Part shown: positions 63,623 through 64,000 of the stretch, one piece after another
How the letters are laid out: each line of letters opens with the position of its first letter
Numbering within the stretch: position 1 is the first letter of the stretch
From: Microbispora sp. NBC_01189
GTDB taxonomy: Bacteria > Actinomycetota > Actinomycetes > Streptosporangiales > Streptosporangiaceae
Length of the DNA stretch: 64,000 bases
Reading direction: 5' to 3'
Assembly: GCF_036010665.1 (NCBI RefSeq)
Contig: NZ_CP108581.1
Location: 2,833,501-2,897,500, forward strand
Notes under the pieces: model-generated
Databases searched by the model: none
Seen by the model: the letters and a program-made list of their open reading frames with translations, nothing else
What the model was told of the DNA's origin: nothing
Program-made: the position numbers and the translations under genes

Positions 63623-63735
63623 CGTATGAGGGGGCTCCCGGTGCTCCGCGTGCCGGGGGTCGGCAGCGGGAATCGCCGGGCCCTAGGATCTGTTGACGCG
63701 ATTGCACATCACACCGGGATCGGAAGGCTAGTCCG

Positions 63736-64000
63736 TTGAGCGACGTCCGTAACGTGATCATCATCGGATCGGGGCCCGCCGGCTACACGGCGGCCGTGTA
63801 CGCCGCGCGGGCGGACCTGCGGCCGCTCGTCTTCGAGGGCTCGGTCACCGCGGGTGGTGCGCTGATGAACACCACCGACGTGGAGAACTTCCCCGGGTTC
63901 CCGGACGGGATCATGGGTCCTGACCTGATGGACAACTTCCGCAAGCAGGCCGAGCGCTTTGGTGCCGAACTGGTGGCGGACGACGTCGTGGAGGTCGACC
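63736..64000 (+). CDS. trxB: Thioredoxin reductase (5' part, cut by window edge)
   Basis: The open frame starts at TTG 63736 with GGAAGG upstream. It gives [20 protein letters not shown], the FAD-binding GxGxxG, and then [18 protein letters not shown], both typical of TrxB. 88 residues are seen and no stop is reached. Position after sigM and its anti-sigma factor matches the conserved oriC-proximal order. Regenerates reduced thioredoxin with NADPH. Confidence 0.93.
   Translation, partial: MSDVRNVIIIGSGPAGYTAAVYAARADLRPLVFEGSVTAGGALMNTTDVENFPGFPDGIMGPDLMDNFRKQAERFGAELVADDVVEVD

Overview
The window is chromosomal DNA from a high-GC actinomycete. Codons end almost always in G or C, GTG and TTG starts are common, and about 65 genes are packed closely with many ATGA or GTGA overlaps. 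Gene content and order (asd-lysC, recR-ebfC-dnaX-SRP RNA-tRNA-Ser, tadA, the rpsF-ssb-rpsR-rplI-dnaB block, ino1 with a PadR regulator, and CCA transferase-DUF6049-murJ-pseudokinase-sigM-anti-sigma-trxB) match Streptomyces or Streptosporangiaceae-type chromosomes near the replication origin. The trxB end normally lies a few genes from parAB-rnpA-rpmH-dnaA, so oriC probably lies to the right of the window. This placement rests on remembered synteny, not on a search.

Layout. 0-4 kb: HxlR regulator, SURF1 with a repeat-rich and probably frameshifted end, an amidohydrolase with an altered active-site motif, a YkvA/DUF1232 protein and a TetR regulator. 4-10.8 kb (minus strand): aspartate pathway pair lysC-asd, then dnaX, ebfC, recR and a DUF5063 gene, the SRP RNA and tRNA-Ser(GGA). 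10.8-16.7 kb: protein O-mannosyltransferase, a zinc metallopeptidase, a small ParB-like protein, tRNA-Ser(CGA), tadA with two tandem associated-protein paralogs, and upp. 16.7-31.5 kb is an accessory stretch: small membrane and PH-domain proteins, XRE-TPR and GntR regulators, a second sliding clamp (dnaN-like), a two-component system divergent from an ABC exporter, an XRE regulator, an SRPBCC protein, a phosphodiesterase, a carotenoid oxygenase, a PadR-controlled membrane protein, and a TetR/SDR pair that has lost both 5' ends in one deletion.

31.5-49 kb: dnaB carrying an intein with LAGLIDADG motifs, a MATE pump with DnaA-box-like sites between it and dnaB, a polar amino-acid ABC transporter, rplI-rpsR-ssb-rpsF, an endonuclease IV-like protein, two GT87-like membrane proteins and a class A penicillin-binding protein. 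49-64 kb: padR-ino1, isopentenyl-diphosphate isomerase, an MFS pump, bioA, CCA-adding enzyme, a YbaK-type deacylase, and the murJ/pseudokinase/sigM/anti-sigma/trxB block, which runs off the right edge.

No prophage, insertion sequence, CRISPR array or biosynthetic cluster is visible, and I found nothing I can call a new defence or mobile system. The strongest leads are: (i) the DnaB intein; (ii) the double truncation of the divergent TetR/SDR pair; (iii) a recurring pattern of 10-18 bp tandem duplications at gene ends, several containing the stop codon; (iv) a likely frame change in SURF1 just before a 12-bp repeat array; (v) DnaA-box-like sites next to dnaB; and (vi) two PadR operators with readable promoters.
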